Source: Chryseobacterium viscerum
Lineage (GTDB): Bacteria > Bacteroidota > Bacteroidia > Flavobacteriales > Weeksellaceae
Direction of reading: 5' to 3'
Assembly (NCBI RefSeq): GCF_002899945.2
Contig: NZ_PPEG02000007.1
Span: 186,001 to 250,000, forward strand
Length of the DNA: 64,000 nucleotides
Positions within the stretch are counted from its first letter, which is position 1. Each line of letters begins with the position of its first letter. The notes under the pieces are model-generated. The model did not search any database, had not been told where the DNA came from, and was given only the letters and a program-made list of their open reading frames with translations. Of the stretch, positions 42,106 through 50,219 are shown piece by piece. The position numbers were made by a program, and so were the translations under genes.

Positions 42106-42864
42106 TTAATTAAAACCTTCAATAATCTTAGAGAAATCCTCCAATTTCAAAGCAGCACCTCCAATCAGACCTCCGTCGATGTCAGGCTGAGAGAAAATTT
42201 CTTTTGCATTATCAGGCTTTACAGACCCTCCATAAAGGATAGATACTTCGTCAGCAACTTCCTGTCCATATTTTGAAGCAATAATGTTTCTGATGTGAGC
42301 ATGGATTTCCTGAGCCTGCTCCGGACTTGCTGTTTCTCCTGTTCCAATAGCCCAAACCGGTTCGTAAGCGATCACTACTTTTTTGATCTCCTCAGCAGAA
42401 AGCGTGAAAAGAGCAACTTCAGTTTGATTTTTTACGACTTCAAGGTGTTGACCTGCTTTTCTTTGGTCAAGAGTTTCTCCGTTACAATAAACAGGAATTA
42501 GACCTTTATCAAGAGCTAATTTGATTTTTCTGTTACAGTGAGAATCTGTTTCTCCGTGGTACTGTCTTCTTTCAGAATGTCCGATCAATGATCCGGTTGC
42601 ATCAATAGACTCTAACATATCTGCAGAAATTTCCCCTGTGTAAGCACCGCTTTCATGCTCGCTCATATCCTGAGAGAATACGCCGATTTCATCCTTTTCA
42701 AAGATGTCTTTCGCCATCATTAAATATAAAGACGGTGGAGCGATCCAAACCTCACAGTTGGTAGCATTGTTGTTTTTATAGCTTAGTAACTGAATCATCA
42801 ATTGTTGTGCATCAATTACATTTTTGTTCATTTTCCAGTTTCCTGCAACTATTTTTCTTCTCAT
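42106..42864 (-). CDS. tpiA: Triose-phosphate isomerase
   Basis: The 252-aa glycolytic enzyme interconverts dihydroxyacetone phosphate and glyceraldehyde 3-phosphate. The start is RRKIVAGNWKMNKN, the catalytic histidine is in LIGHSERR, the glutamate in AYEPVWAIGTG, and the phosphate loop is YGGSVKPDN with GGLIGGAAL. The length is standard. It stands in the minus-strand series DUF1599, BT_3928-like, TerB, S9 peptidase, GxxExxY, tpiA; the grouping of tpiA with the first two is common in Bacteroidota. Confidence 0.96.
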   Translation of the reverse strand: MRRKIVAGNWKMNKNVIDAQQLMIQLLSYKNNNATNCEVWIAPPSLYLMMAKDIFEKDEIGVFSQDMSEHESGAYTGEISADMLESIDATGSLIGHSERRQYHGETDSHCNRKIKLALDKGLIPVYCNGETLDQRKAGQHLEVVKNQTEVALFTLSAEEIKKVVIAYEPVWAIGTGETASPEQAQEIHAHIRNIIASKYGQEVADEVSILYGGSVKPDNAKEIFSQPDIDGGLIGGAALKLEDFSKIIEGFN

Positions 42865-42909
42865 AAGATTTAAATATAGATTTATTTATTTTTAATTTTT
42901 TCTCTAATG

Positions 42910-42938
42910 AATCTGCGTTATCTGCAAAATCAGCGAGA
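42910..42938 (+). repeat. 29-bp direct repeat flanking the GxxExxY gene, downstream copy
   Basis: Identical over 29 bases with 43383-43411 (AATCTGCGTTATCTGC and on). Next to it an inverted, imperfect copy (42953-42981, TCTCGCAGATTTG words) makes a large potential hairpin. Confidence 0.85.
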
Positions 42939-42998
42939 CTCTTTTTTTATTCTCGCAGATTTGTTTGATTTAGCAGATTAATTTAACCTAATTACGTA

Positions 42999-43376
42999 TT
43001 ATAAGTTGTTTACAACTCTCTTAATATTGTCTAAAATATTAGAAGTATTAAAATTTATAAGCAGTCCCAATTTTCTATCAGATAATTTTAAATAAGTATA
43101 TAATTGTTTATAATGAACGTTATCTAACTCTTTTATTGACTTTAGTTCTAAAATAACTTTATCTTCTACTAAAATGTCAATTTTAAAATTAATATCAAAT
43201 TTTTTATTGTCATAATATACCGGAAGTACTACTTCAGATTTTACATTTAAACCATTTTCTTCTAGTTCGTAAATCAGTATTTTTTGATATACGGATTCAA
43301 GTAAACCAGGGCCTAACTGATTATATACATTGAAAACACATTTACGAACGATGTATGAAATTTCATTTTCTGTCAT
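42999..43376 (-). CDS. GxxExxY protein
   Basis: The 125-aa protein belongs to the GxxExxY family: GPGLLESVYQKILIYELEENG holds the namesake motif, and INFKIDILVEDKVILELKSI has a D...ExK pattern like PD-(D/E)xK nucleases. The family is abundant in Bacteroidota and other environmental bacteria and its role is not settled. The start at 43376 (MTENEISYIVRKC) is preferred over one eight codons upstream that reads into the flanking repeat. Two identical 29-bp direct repeats bracket the gene, and one is right at its ribosome-binding region, so the gene with its flanks looks like a movable cassette. Confidence 0.85.
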   Translation of the reverse strand: MTENEISYIVRKCVFNVYNQLGPGLLESVYQKILIYELEENGLNVKSEVVLPVYYDNKKFDINFKIDILVEDKVILELKSIKELDNVHYKQLYTYLKLSDRKLGLLINFNTSNILDNIKRVVNNL

Positions 43377-43382
43377 TATATA

Positions 43383-43411
43383 AATCTGCGTTATCTGCAA
43401 AATCAGCGAGA
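43383..43411 (+). repeat. 29-bp direct repeat flanking the GxxExxY gene, upstream copy
   Basis: Identical with 42910-42938. It fills the gap between the S9 peptidase stop (43416) and the GxxExxY start (43376). Confidence 0.85.
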
Positions 43412-43415
43412 TTTC

Positions 43416-45542
43416 CTACTTAGTAATTCCTTCCAGTTTAAACATAAATGCATACACCAAAGCAATATCCTTCAGATAGTCAAATCTTCCGGAAGCGCCA
43501 CCATGACCGTATGCCATATCCGTTTTTAATAATAATACATTTTTATCCGTTTTCATATCCCTAAGTTTGGCTACCCACTTAGCAGGCTCAAAATATTGCA
43601 CCTGAGAATCGTGGAGACCTGTTGTTACCAATAGATTAGGGTAGCTTTTCTTCTCTATATTTTCATATGGAGAATAAGATTTCATGTAGAAATAAGCTTC
43701 CTTGTTATTTGGATTTCCCCATTCGTCATACTCATTGGTAGTCAGTGGAATACTGGTATCCAACATGGTGTTCACAACGTCTACGAATGGTACCTGTGAA
43801 ATGATTCCGTTCCAAAGACTCGGGCTCATATTGGCTACTGCTCCCATTAGAAGACCTCCGGCACTCCCTCCCTGAGCATACAGATGTTTTGGAGAAGTAT
43901 ATTTTTCTTTCACCAGATATTCTCCGGAATCAACGAAGTCGGTAAATGTATTTTTCTTTTTCATCATTTTTCCGTCTTCATACCATTGTCTTCCCATTTC
44001 CTGACCTCCGCGGATATGAGTAATAGCATAGGCGAAACCTCTGTCCAAAAGACTCAGCCTGTTGCTGTTGAAAGTAGCATCCATCGAGCTTCCGTAAGAA
44101 CCGTAAGCATAGAGTAGAAGCGGGCTGTTTCCGTCTTTTTTAAATCCTTTTTTATAAACAATGGAAATCGGAATTTTCGTCCCGTCTTTTGCTGTGGCAA
44201 AAAGCCTTTCTGTAGTATAATTGTCTTTATTATAGCCACCCAGAACTTCCTGTTGTTTTAAAAGAGTTCTTTTACCTGTTTTTAAATCCTGCTCATACTG
44301 AGAATTTGGAGTAATCATAGAAGTGTATCCAAAACGGAAATTATCCGTGTTGTATTCAGGATTGTCCAGTGAAGAAACAGTATAGGCAGCTTCGTCAAAT
44401 TTCAGAAACTCCTTTTTTCCAGTTTTTCTGTCATAGATGACCAGTTGGGAAAGTCCGTTCTGCCTTTCGCTGAAAACCAGATAATTTTTAAAGGAAGTTA
44501 TCCCTTGCATCAAAACATCTTTTCTGTGAGGAATAAAATCTTTCCAGTTTTCAACCCCTGTTTTATCTAAAGGAGTTTCTACAATTTTAAAATTGAGAGC
44601 ATCTTTATTGGTTCTGATCAGAAATTTATCTTCTAATGGCGTAATGCTATACAGCACATTCTTCATTCTGGGTTGGAAAACATTGAATGTCCCATCAGGC
44701 TGATCAGCGTTCAGATATCTTGTTTCTGATGAAGTGGTAGACCCTGAGTGGATCAGAACAAATTTTTCATTCTTAGATTTATAGACGGAAATAAAGTTGG
44801 TTTTATCTTTCTCTTCATACACCGTTACATCTTTACTGGAATCTGTTCCCAGCGTATGCTTTTTGATCTTTTCAGATAAAAGGGTCGTAGGATTATTTTC
44901 CGTATAGAAAATGGTTTTATTATCATTGGCCCATGTTGCAGAACCTCCTGTATTTTTTATTTCCAGATCTGTAACTTTTCCTGTACCAAGATCTTTTAAA
45001 AATAACTTATACTGTCTTCTGGAAACATCATCCACACCAAATACCATCTTTGTATTATCAGGACTGATACTGAAACCTGAAGCGGCATAATAGGAATGAC
45101 CTTCAGCCATCTTATCTACATCCATAAGAATTTCTTCCGGAGCGGTAAGACTGCCCTTTTTTCTACAGTACTTAAAGTATTGTTTTCCTGCTTCTGTACG
45201 GCTGTAATAGTAATATCCATTCCTAAAAACAGGCACAGACTCATCTTTCTCCTTGATTCTGGCTTTCATTTCCTGGAAAAGCTTTTCTCTGAAAGGTTCT
45301 GTATCCTTCATCATGCCCTCCCAATAGGTGTTTTCGGCCTTTAAATAATCAACAACCTTGGTAGAATCTTTTCCTTTTTTAAAATAATCAATCATCCAGT
45401 AATAGGGATCATTGACCTTATCACCATGTATTTCCCTGATATGCTCCTGTTTGTCTGCAACAGGCGTCTTCATATCCGGAAATTTCTGAGATTGAAATGT
45501 TGATGCACTCATTACTAATAGTCCTAGATAAATTTTTTTCAT
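43416..45542 (-). CDS. S9 family peptidase (oligopeptidase B type)
   Basis: The 708-aa protein has a signal peptide (MKKIYLGLLVMSASTFQSQ), an N-terminal seven-bladed propeller (about 30-430) and a C-terminal peptidase domain. The nucleophile lies in YAQGGSAGGLLMGAVA (GGSAGG); the acid and histidine are in TGLHDSQVQYFEPAKW and MAYGHGGASGRFDY. The family cleaves short peptides, often after basic residues (oligopeptidase B) or proline. Export to the periplasm is likely. It is followed by the GxxExxY cassette. Confidence 0.9.
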   Translation of the reverse strand: MKKIYLGLLVMSASTFQSQKFPDMKTPVADKQEHIREIHGDKVNDPYYWMIDYFKKGKDSTKVVDYLKAENTYWEGMMKDTEPFREKLFQEMKARIKEKDESVPVFRNGYYYYSRTEAGKQYFKYCRKKGSLTAPEEILMDVDKMAEGHSYYAASGFSISPDNTKMVFGVDDVSRRQYKLFLKDLGTGKVTDLEIKNTGGSATWANDNKTIFYTENNPTTLLSEKIKKHTLGTDSSKDVTVYEEKDKTNFISVYKSKNEKFVLIHSGSTTSSETRYLNADQPDGTFNVFQPRMKNVLYSITPLEDKFLIRTNKDALNFKIVETPLDKTGVENWKDFIPHRKDVLMQGITSFKNYLVFSERQNGLSQLVIYDRKTGKKEFLKFDEAAYTVSSLDNPEYNTDNFRFGYTSMITPNSQYEQDLKTGKRTLLKQQEVLGGYNKDNYTTERLFATAKDGTKIPISIVYKKGFKKDGNSPLLLYAYGSYGSSMDATFNSNRLSLLDRGFAYAITHIRGGQEMGRQWYEDGKMMKKKNTFTDFVDSGEYLVKEKYTSPKHLYAQGGSAGGLLMGAVANMSPSLWNGIISQVPFVDVVNTMLDTSIPLTTNEYDEWGNPNNKEAYFYMKSYSPYENIEKKSYPNLLVTTGLHDSQVQYFEPAKWVAKLRDMKTDKNVLLLKTDMAYGHGGASGRFDYLKDIALVYAFMFKLEGITK

Positions 45543-45570
45543 GGTATTTTGTTTTGGATCAGAGTTGATG

Positions 45571-45918
45571 CTATAATCCCCAAAGGTTTTTCAGCAAAAC
45601 GTAGAATGTGTGCTCTTCTTCGGTTACTTTGTTGTCTGCTTTGATCAGTGATTTTGCAAACTGAACAAATTTTACACGCTCATCTGCTGTAGAATCTTCA
45701 TGGAAACATCTTGCATGGAACTCAAAATGGTCTTTCCATTCCTCAGGCTGCAAAAGAGCCAGTGTTTCAAGTTCATTGTCAAGATTCATTCTGAACGGAA
45801 ATTCATCCGCCATATATTGCTGCACCAGCATTCCTTCTTCAGGAGCAAACTCTCCGTCTACAGAAGAAAGTATCATTAATAAGTGATAGCCAGCGATTGA
45901 TTTATTTGATTTTTGCAT
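45571..45918 (-). CDS. TerB-like protein
   Basis: The 115-aa helical protein resembles the TerB domain: HLLMILSSVDGEFAPEEGMLVQQYM has the acidic, metal-binding type start, and VKFVQFAKSLIKADNKVTEEEHTFYVLL the second acidic helix pair. TerB domains are found in tellurite-resistance and envelope-stress contexts and bind metal ions. No other ter genes are here. A six-copy heptamer repeat lies 33 bases upstream of the start, in the promoter area. The gene is separated from the S9 peptidase by 28 bases. Confidence 0.75.
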   Translation of the reverse strand: MQKSNKSIAGYHLLMILSSVDGEFAPEEGMLVQQYMADEFPFRMNLDNELETLALLQPEEWKDHFEFHARCFHEDSTADERVKFVQFAKSLIKADNKVTEEEHTFYVLLKNLWGL

Positions 45919-45951
45919 GTGTTGTGGTATGTTTAAGTTTAGTGTTTAAAT

Positions 45952-45998
45952 TTGATAATTGATAATTGATAATTGATAATTGATAATTGATAATTGAT
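45952..45998 (-). repeat. Heptanucleotide tandem repeat upstream of the TerB-like gene
   Basis: Six perfect copies of TTGATAA plus a partial TTGAT. It lies 33-80 bases upstream of the TerB start. Copy-number change would alter promoter spacing by 7 bp. Confidence 0.9.
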
Positions 45999-46044
45999 CT
46001 ACAATTATTTCTCATAGAGACTTCTTTTCTTCTATCATTTATAA

Positions 46045-47154
46045 TTAGTTAACGTAGTCTTTTGCAGGTTGTTTGTCTACAATTTTTCCTTTTTCAAGGA
46101 TCAATACAAACGGGTTGCTTCTCGCTATTGTTTTGATGGCAGTTCCGTCCATTAGTACATTCTTGATTGTTTTAAAAGTATTGGGCTCTGTAGAAACTCC
46201 ATAGATAAGAGCTCCTTTCTGAGCATTTACCTTCGCTTCCACTTTCTGAAGCAGATCAGCAGGGATCTCTTTGGGGTGGTAAGAGAAAACCAAAACAGCT
46301 TTTGGAGCATTAATGATCTCATTAGTAACCTCCATTCCCGTAGGATCTTCAATCTTCAGTTTTACAATTTCAGATTTATAACCTTCTTTGATCAATACAG
46401 ATTCGTTTTTCCCATCCTCAATTTTCCATGGAGAACCTTCTGCCCAGTATTCTGTTTTTTTGATATAATCATCCTGATTTACTTTTACAACGGCTCCCGT
46501 TTTCTGATTTTTCAGAGAGTAGAAAGTCTTGTATTCAGAAGGGTTCTTCTCGATTTTTACTTTTTCACTTTTAATATCTGTACCAATTTTATAATCACGG
46601 AAATCAATGATCGGTTCATGCATAATTCCTTGTGCCATAACGTAAATCATGCCCAGAGAAAACACACCTAAAAGAATATATTTAAAAGTGTTGGAAGGCT
46701 CTTTCTGAGTAACGGCATACTCATCTTTTTTACGGAATTCTTTTCTATACATGATGAATAGAATAATCAGTCCTACAAGAAGGACAACATCCTTAATGAA
46801 ACTTTGCCAAGGCGTAAATTTGATCGCATCCCCAAAACATCCACAGTCTGTTACGACATTGAAATAAGCGGAATAAAAGGTAAGGAATCCAAAGAAAATA
46901 CAAAGGGCAATTAATATGGATAAGGTAAATTTAAGCTTTAATTTAAGCAGCAGCATAAATCCTAAGAAAAGCTCCAGTACCACTACTATAACTGAAAATA
47001 GCAGTGCAAACTTTTCTAAAAATGGCATATTAAAAACAGGAGGAGCAAAATATTCTTCCATTTTGAAAGAAAAACCTACAAGATCCACGGCTTTCACAAA
47101 GCCTGAAAGGATAAAAATAACAGCGATAATAAAGCGTAATAAACCTTTGAGCAT
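46045..47154 (-). CDS. BT_3928-like membrane protein (DoxX/MauE-type)
   Basis: The 369-aa protein has four to five helices in the first 150 residues in a DoxX/MauE-like layout, with the cysteine pair in VTDCGCFGDAIKFTP, a segment seen in MauE-type proteins thought to handle thiol redox. The C-terminal part (about 190-369) is a periplasmic thioredoxin-like fold without a CxxC. It is one base from the DUF1599 gene upstream, a pairing conserved with tpiA and folP in Bacteroidota. The role is unknown; thiol-disulfide transfer is a possibility. Confidence 0.8.
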   Translation of the reverse strand: MLKGLLRFIIAVIFILSGFVKAVDLVGFSFKMEEYFAPPVFNMPFLEKFALLFSVIVVVLELFLGFMLLLKLKLKFTLSILIALCIFFGFLTFYSAYFNVVTDCGCFGDAIKFTPWQSFIKDVVLLVGLIILFIMYRKEFRKKDEYAVTQKEPSNTFKYILLGVFSLGMIYVMAQGIMHEPIIDFRDYKIGTDIKSEKVKIEKNPSEYKTFYSLKNQKTGAVVKVNQDDYIKKTEYWAEGSPWKIEDGKNESVLIKEGYKSEIVKLKIEDPTGMEVTNEIINAPKAVLVFSYHPKEIPADLLQKVEAKVNAQKGALIYGVSTEPNTFKTIKNVLMDGTAIKTIARSNPFVLILEKGKIVDKQPAKDYVN

Positions 47155-47155
47155 A

Positions 47156-47722
47156 TTAAATATTTTTGGGTTCGAATTGATTTTCTTTTTCCGAGAATTT
47201 GATCAGGCAGAAGACAGCATAGTTCAGCATATCGAAATAGTTCGCGTCAAGCCCTTCAGAGACGATAGTTTTTCCCTGGTTGTCCTCAATCTGTTTTGTT
47301 CTTAATACTTTTTGATAAATAAGATCCGTAATCGAAGAGATTCTCATATCTCTCCATGCCTCACCATAATCATGGTTTTTTCTTTCCATTAAAGCCTTCG
47401 CTTCATGGGCGTATTGGTCATACAGACCTAAAATTTCTTCTTTATTTTCATTGAAGTCATTGGAAAGACCTTTCTCAAGCTGAATAAGTCCAATGATAGA
47501 GTAGTTCACAATGGCAATAAATTCATCTTCCTCACTCTCATCTACCATTTTTTTATCAGTCATCTGAAGCGTACGAATCCTGTTGACTTTGATGTAAATC
47601 TGGTCTGTAATGGAACTCGGTCTTAGTACCCTCCATGCAGCCCCGTAATCCTGTAGTTTTTTACCGAAAAGATCACGACACTGACTGATAACTTTCTCGA
47701 ACTGTACTGATGTTTTTAGCAT
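47156..47722 (-). CDS. DUF1599 domain protein
   Basis: The 188-aa protein contains two similar halves, each with DYGAAWRVLRPSSITDQIYIKVNRI or DYGEAWRDMRISSITDLIYQKVLRT, the DUF1599 repeat. The fold is probably related to nucleotide pyrophosphohydrolases of the all-alpha type, but no activity is established here. It stands next to the BT_3928-like gene (1 base) and divergent from folP, a conserved arrangement in the phylum. It is cytoplasmic. Confidence 0.87.
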   Translation of the reverse strand: MLKTSVQFEKVISQCRDLFGKKLQDYGAAWRVLRPSSITDQIYIKVNRIRTLQMTDKKMVDESEEDEFIAIVNYSIIGLIQLEKGLSNDFNENKEEILGLYDQYAHEAKALMERKNHDYGEAWRDMRISSITDLIYQKVLRTKQIEDNQGKTIVSEGLDANYFDMLNYAVFCLIKFSEKENQFEPKNI

Positions 47723-47764
47723 AAAATTTCTTAATCTTCCAAATATACGAATTCGGTTTTAGAT

Positions 47765-48003
47765 TTTTGAATTTGAAGAGCTGAGTTTGTGAGTCAGAGG
47801 GTTTGAGGGTGGGTGAGTTTGAGTGTTTCGGATTCGTGATGCAGGGGTTGGGTTTCGAGTTGTTGGGTTTTAGAGTTGGAGAGTAAGAGGGTTTTAGGGG
47901 TAGAGAGTGTTTGAGGTAAGAGTTTCAAGATTCGATTTACCGAGTTTTGGGATTTGAGAGTGTGCATGTAGTTTCCAACCTCCAGCTTCTAGCTTCCAGC
48001 CTA
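47765..48003. repeat. G/T-rich then C-rich low-complexity intergenic DNA
   Basis: Bases 47765-47960 are made of words such as GAGTTTGAG, GAGGGTTTTAG and GGTTGGG. At 47967-48003 follows CCAACCTCCAGCTTCTAGC, of opposite composition. Together with the DUF1599-folP gap (389 bases) it contains no gene; the folP promoter box TAATTTTG is at 48044-48051. Confidence 0.6.
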
Positions 48004-48111
48004 TAATTTCTAATTTCTTCTCATTAAAAACACATAAATCACTAATTTTGCACTACAAAATTATTTATCAACTATCATTTATTAATTCTCATCCCCCTGT
48101 AATAAACTCCC

Positions 48112-48978
48112 ATGCTTTCCAACCCTCCAACGATCCAACGCTCCAACGCTCCAACCTATTCAATCAACTGCAACGGCCGATTGGTACAACTAGACACTCC
48201 AAAGATCATGGGAATCCTGAATCTGACCCCGGATTCTTTCTCTGACGGAGGGAAATTCAATAATGAAAAATCAGCTTTGTCACATGCCGAAAAACTCTTG
48301 AAAGAAGGAGCTGAAATACTGGATATTGGACCTCAGTCTACACGTCCTAATGCAGAATTTTTGAGTGCTGAAGAAGAAATCGACAGGATCGGAAATCTCA
48401 TTTCTCTGATCAAAAAAGAATTTCCGGAAGCCCTGATTTCCCTTGATACTTTTTATGCGGAAACAGTGAGATTTGGATTTAATGAAGGAATAGATCTGAT
48501 CAATGATATTTCAGGAGGGCAGTATGATGCAGAAATGTTTGATACAGCTGCCGAAACGAAGCTTCCGTACATCCTGATGCATGTAAATCCTTCTTACCAA
48601 ACCATGCACGATAAAATAAAATTCGAAGATATAACGCTGGATGTGAACCAATATTTTTCCAAAAAAACGAAAGAACTTCTAGAAAAAGGCGTGAATGATA
48701 TCATCCTTGATCCCGGTTTTGGTTTCGGAAAAACAGTAGAAGACCAAATGAAAATGATCCACGAAGTTGAATATCTCGGATTGGGAAAATTTCCTCTTTT
48801 AATAGGCATTTCCAGGAAGTCATTTATCTATAAACCACTTGGGAAATCGCCTCTGGATATCAATGAAGAAACTCAGAAACTTCATATGAAAGTGTTGGAG
48901 CAGGGCGCAAAAATTTTAAGGGTTCATGATGTGGCTGAAGCAAAGGAAACGCTTACCCATTTTTTACGAAAAAAATAA
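48112..48978 (+). CDS. folP: Dihydropteroate synthase
   Basis: The 288-aa enzyme joins p-aminobenzoate to hydroxymethyl-dihydropterin diphosphate in folate synthesis. Motifs are MGILNLTPDSFSDGGKF, DIGPQSTRP, NDISGGQYD and the GISRKSFIY substrate region. The start at 48112 is the only ATG before the domain, but it makes a 17-residue head (SNPPTIQRSNAPTYS) encoded by a CCAACGCTCC-type repeat; family proteins normally begin near INCNGRLVQL. Either the repeat was inserted and now supplies the start, or translation begins at a non-ATG codon within. A TAATTTTG box lies at 48044-48051. Confidence 0.9.
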   Translation: MLSNPPTIQRSNAPTYSINCNGRLVQLDTPKIMGILNLTPDSFSDGGKFNNEKSALSHAEKLLKEGAEILDIGPQSTRPNAEFLSAEEEIDRIGNLISLIKKEFPEALISLDTFYAETVRFGFNEGIDLINDISGGQYDAEMFDTAAETKLPYILMHVNPSYQTMHDKIKFEDITLDVNQYFSKKTKELLEKGVNDIILDPGFGFGKTVEDQMKMIHEVEYLGLGKFPLLIGISRKSFIYKPLGKSPLDINEETQKLHMKVLEQGAKILRVHDVAEAKETLTHFLRKK

Positions 48979-48994
48979 AAAGTGTGAAAAAAAC

Positions 48995-49024
48995 TTGTGA
49001 GTATTTAAAAAGTTTATACATTTG
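48995..49024 (+). promoter_or_regulatory. Promoter of the ilv operon
   Basis: TTG (48995-48997), 19 nt, TACATTTG (49017-49024) matches the Bacteroidota primary-sigma promoter in both boxes and spacing. Leader peptide 1 starts only 5 bases behind it. Confidence 0.85.
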
Positions 49025-49028
49025 CAGT

Positions 49029-49112
49029 ATGAATTTTACGAATCAGAAAAATATTATTGTCATTTCTATTATTGCTGTTGTCATTAACAACAGTAGGGAA
49101 ACGGCATTTTAA
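49029..49112 (+). CDS. ilv leader peptide 1
   Basis: A 27-codon ORF whose middle reads NIIVISIIAVVI, nine Ile/Val codons out of twelve. Its tail overlaps the GAAACGGC segment (49098-49105) that can pair with the left arm of the following terminator. A ribosome stalled on Ile or Val codons would leave it free to act as antiterminator; one that reaches the stop would cover it. Its ATG is so close to the promoter that the mRNA may be nearly leaderless. Confidence 0.8.
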   Translation: MNFTNQKNIIVISIIAVVINNSRETAF

Positions 49113-49139
49113 ATAGATTTTAATTTAAATTATATATAG

Positions 49140-49169
49140 GCCGTTTCATATTTGAAACGGCTTTTTTTT
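49140..49169 (+). terminator. ilv attenuator terminator 1
   Basis: GCCGTTTCA (49140-49148) and TGAAACGGC (49153-49161) form a 9-bp stem followed by eight T. The same GAAACGGC occurs upstream at 49098-49105 and can compete for the left arm. Confidence 0.9.
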
Positions 49170-49195
49170 GTTTTAATTTTTTATAGTACAAGAGT

Positions 49196-49252
49196 ATGTA
49201 TCAGTTATTATCAGTAATTATTATCGTCATTATTATTCCCTTGCGTCTGTGA
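49196..49252 (+). CDS. ilv leader peptide 2
   Basis: An 18-codon ORF, MYQLLSVIIIVIIIPLRL, with 12 branched-chain codons of which four are Leu. The stop codon lies inside GTGAGAAGG (49249-49257), which can pair with the left arm of terminator 2. This repeats the logic of the first attenuator and adds Leu sensing. Confidence 0.8.
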   Translation: MYQLLSVIIIVIIIPLRL

Positions 49253-49282
49253 GAAGGAAACTATATGACTGTACATATATGG

Positions 49283-49313
49283 AGCCCTCTCACAGCGTGA
49301 GAGGGCTTTTTTT
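49283..49313 (+). terminator. ilv attenuator terminator 2
   Basis: AGCCCTCTCAC and GTGAGAGGGCT form an 11-bp stem with an AGC loop, followed by seven T. It ends 33 bases before ilvE. Confidence 0.92.
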
Positions 49314-49346
49314 ATTCCCTTTTTTAATTTTTTAAACTTCTATAAC

Positions 49347-50219
49347 ATGTATTACAACGACGACACGGTCATCTATTTTGATGGAAAATTTTTGAAGGCA
49401 AAGGAAGCCGGAACAGATCTTTATGGGCAATCCCTTCACTACGGTTACTCTGTTTTTGAAGGAATCAAATCCTACAGTACAGATCAGGGAACCCAAATTT
49501 TCAAAGCAAAAGAACACTACGAAAGACTGAAAAGATCAGCAGAACTGATGCATATTCCCTTTGATTATTCCGCAGAGCAGCTTACAGAATTGACGTATGA
49601 ACTTCTGGAACGTAACGGATTTACAGATGCTTATATCCGTCCGTTGGTCACATGTTCTCCCAATATGTCACTTTCAAAAGGACAAAAATCTTACCTGTCG
49701 CTTCTTGCCTGGGAATGGAACAACGGATACCTGGCAGATAAAATGAAAATCATGACTTCCCCTTTTCAGCGCCCGAATCCTAAAGCTTTTAAGGTTGAAG
49801 CCAAAGTAGGTGGACATTATGTGAATTCGATCCTTGCCTGTCAGGATGCCAAAGACAAAGGCTATGATGAAGCATTGGTTTTGGATGAGAACGGAAATGT
49901 TGCCGAGAGCTCTGGTGCCAATGTTTTCTACGAAAAAGATGGAGTCCTATTCACGCCGGGCAAAGGAAGCATCCTTCCGGGAATTACAAGACAGACGGTT
50001 TTTGAAATCTGTGAGGAGCTTGATATTCCGGTTAAAGAATCCTTTTTCAAACCTGAAGAAATGAGAGGAGCAGATGCCGGTTTTTTCTGTGGTACCGCTG
50101 CAGAAATTGTTGCGCTGGATTCGCTCGATGATGTCCCTTTTACCAGAGACTGGGAAGATACAGCAAGTGGGAGAGTACAGCGGGCTTATTTGAAAAGGGT
50201 AAGAGTTCTGTCATTGTAA
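49347..50219 (+). CDS. ilvE: Branched-chain amino acid aminotransferase
   Basis: The 290-aa class-IV PLP enzyme transfers the amino group of glutamate to the keto acids of Ile, Val and Leu. The N-terminal YFDGKFLKAKEAGTDLYGQSLHYGYSVFEGI is typical; the PLP lysine is in the KVGGHYVNSILACQDAK region, and SSGANVFYEKDGVLFTPG and LPGITRQTV mark the family. It is the first gene of the ilv operon, right behind two attenuators. About 170 bases separate it from ilvD with no terminator. Confidence 0.93.
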   Translation: MYYNDDTVIYFDGKFLKAKEAGTDLYGQSLHYGYSVFEGIKSYSTDQGTQIFKAKEHYERLKRSAELMHIPFDYSAEQLTELTYELLERNGFTDAYIRPLVTCSPNMSLSKGQKSYLSLLAWEWNNGYLADKMKIMTSPFQRPNPKAFKVEAKVGGHYVNSILACQDAKDKGYDEALVLDENGNVAESSGANVFYEKDGVLFTPGKGSILPGITRQTVFEICEELDIPVKESFFKPEEMRGADAGFFCGTAAEIVALDSLDDVPFTRDWEDTASGRVQRAYLKRVRVLSL

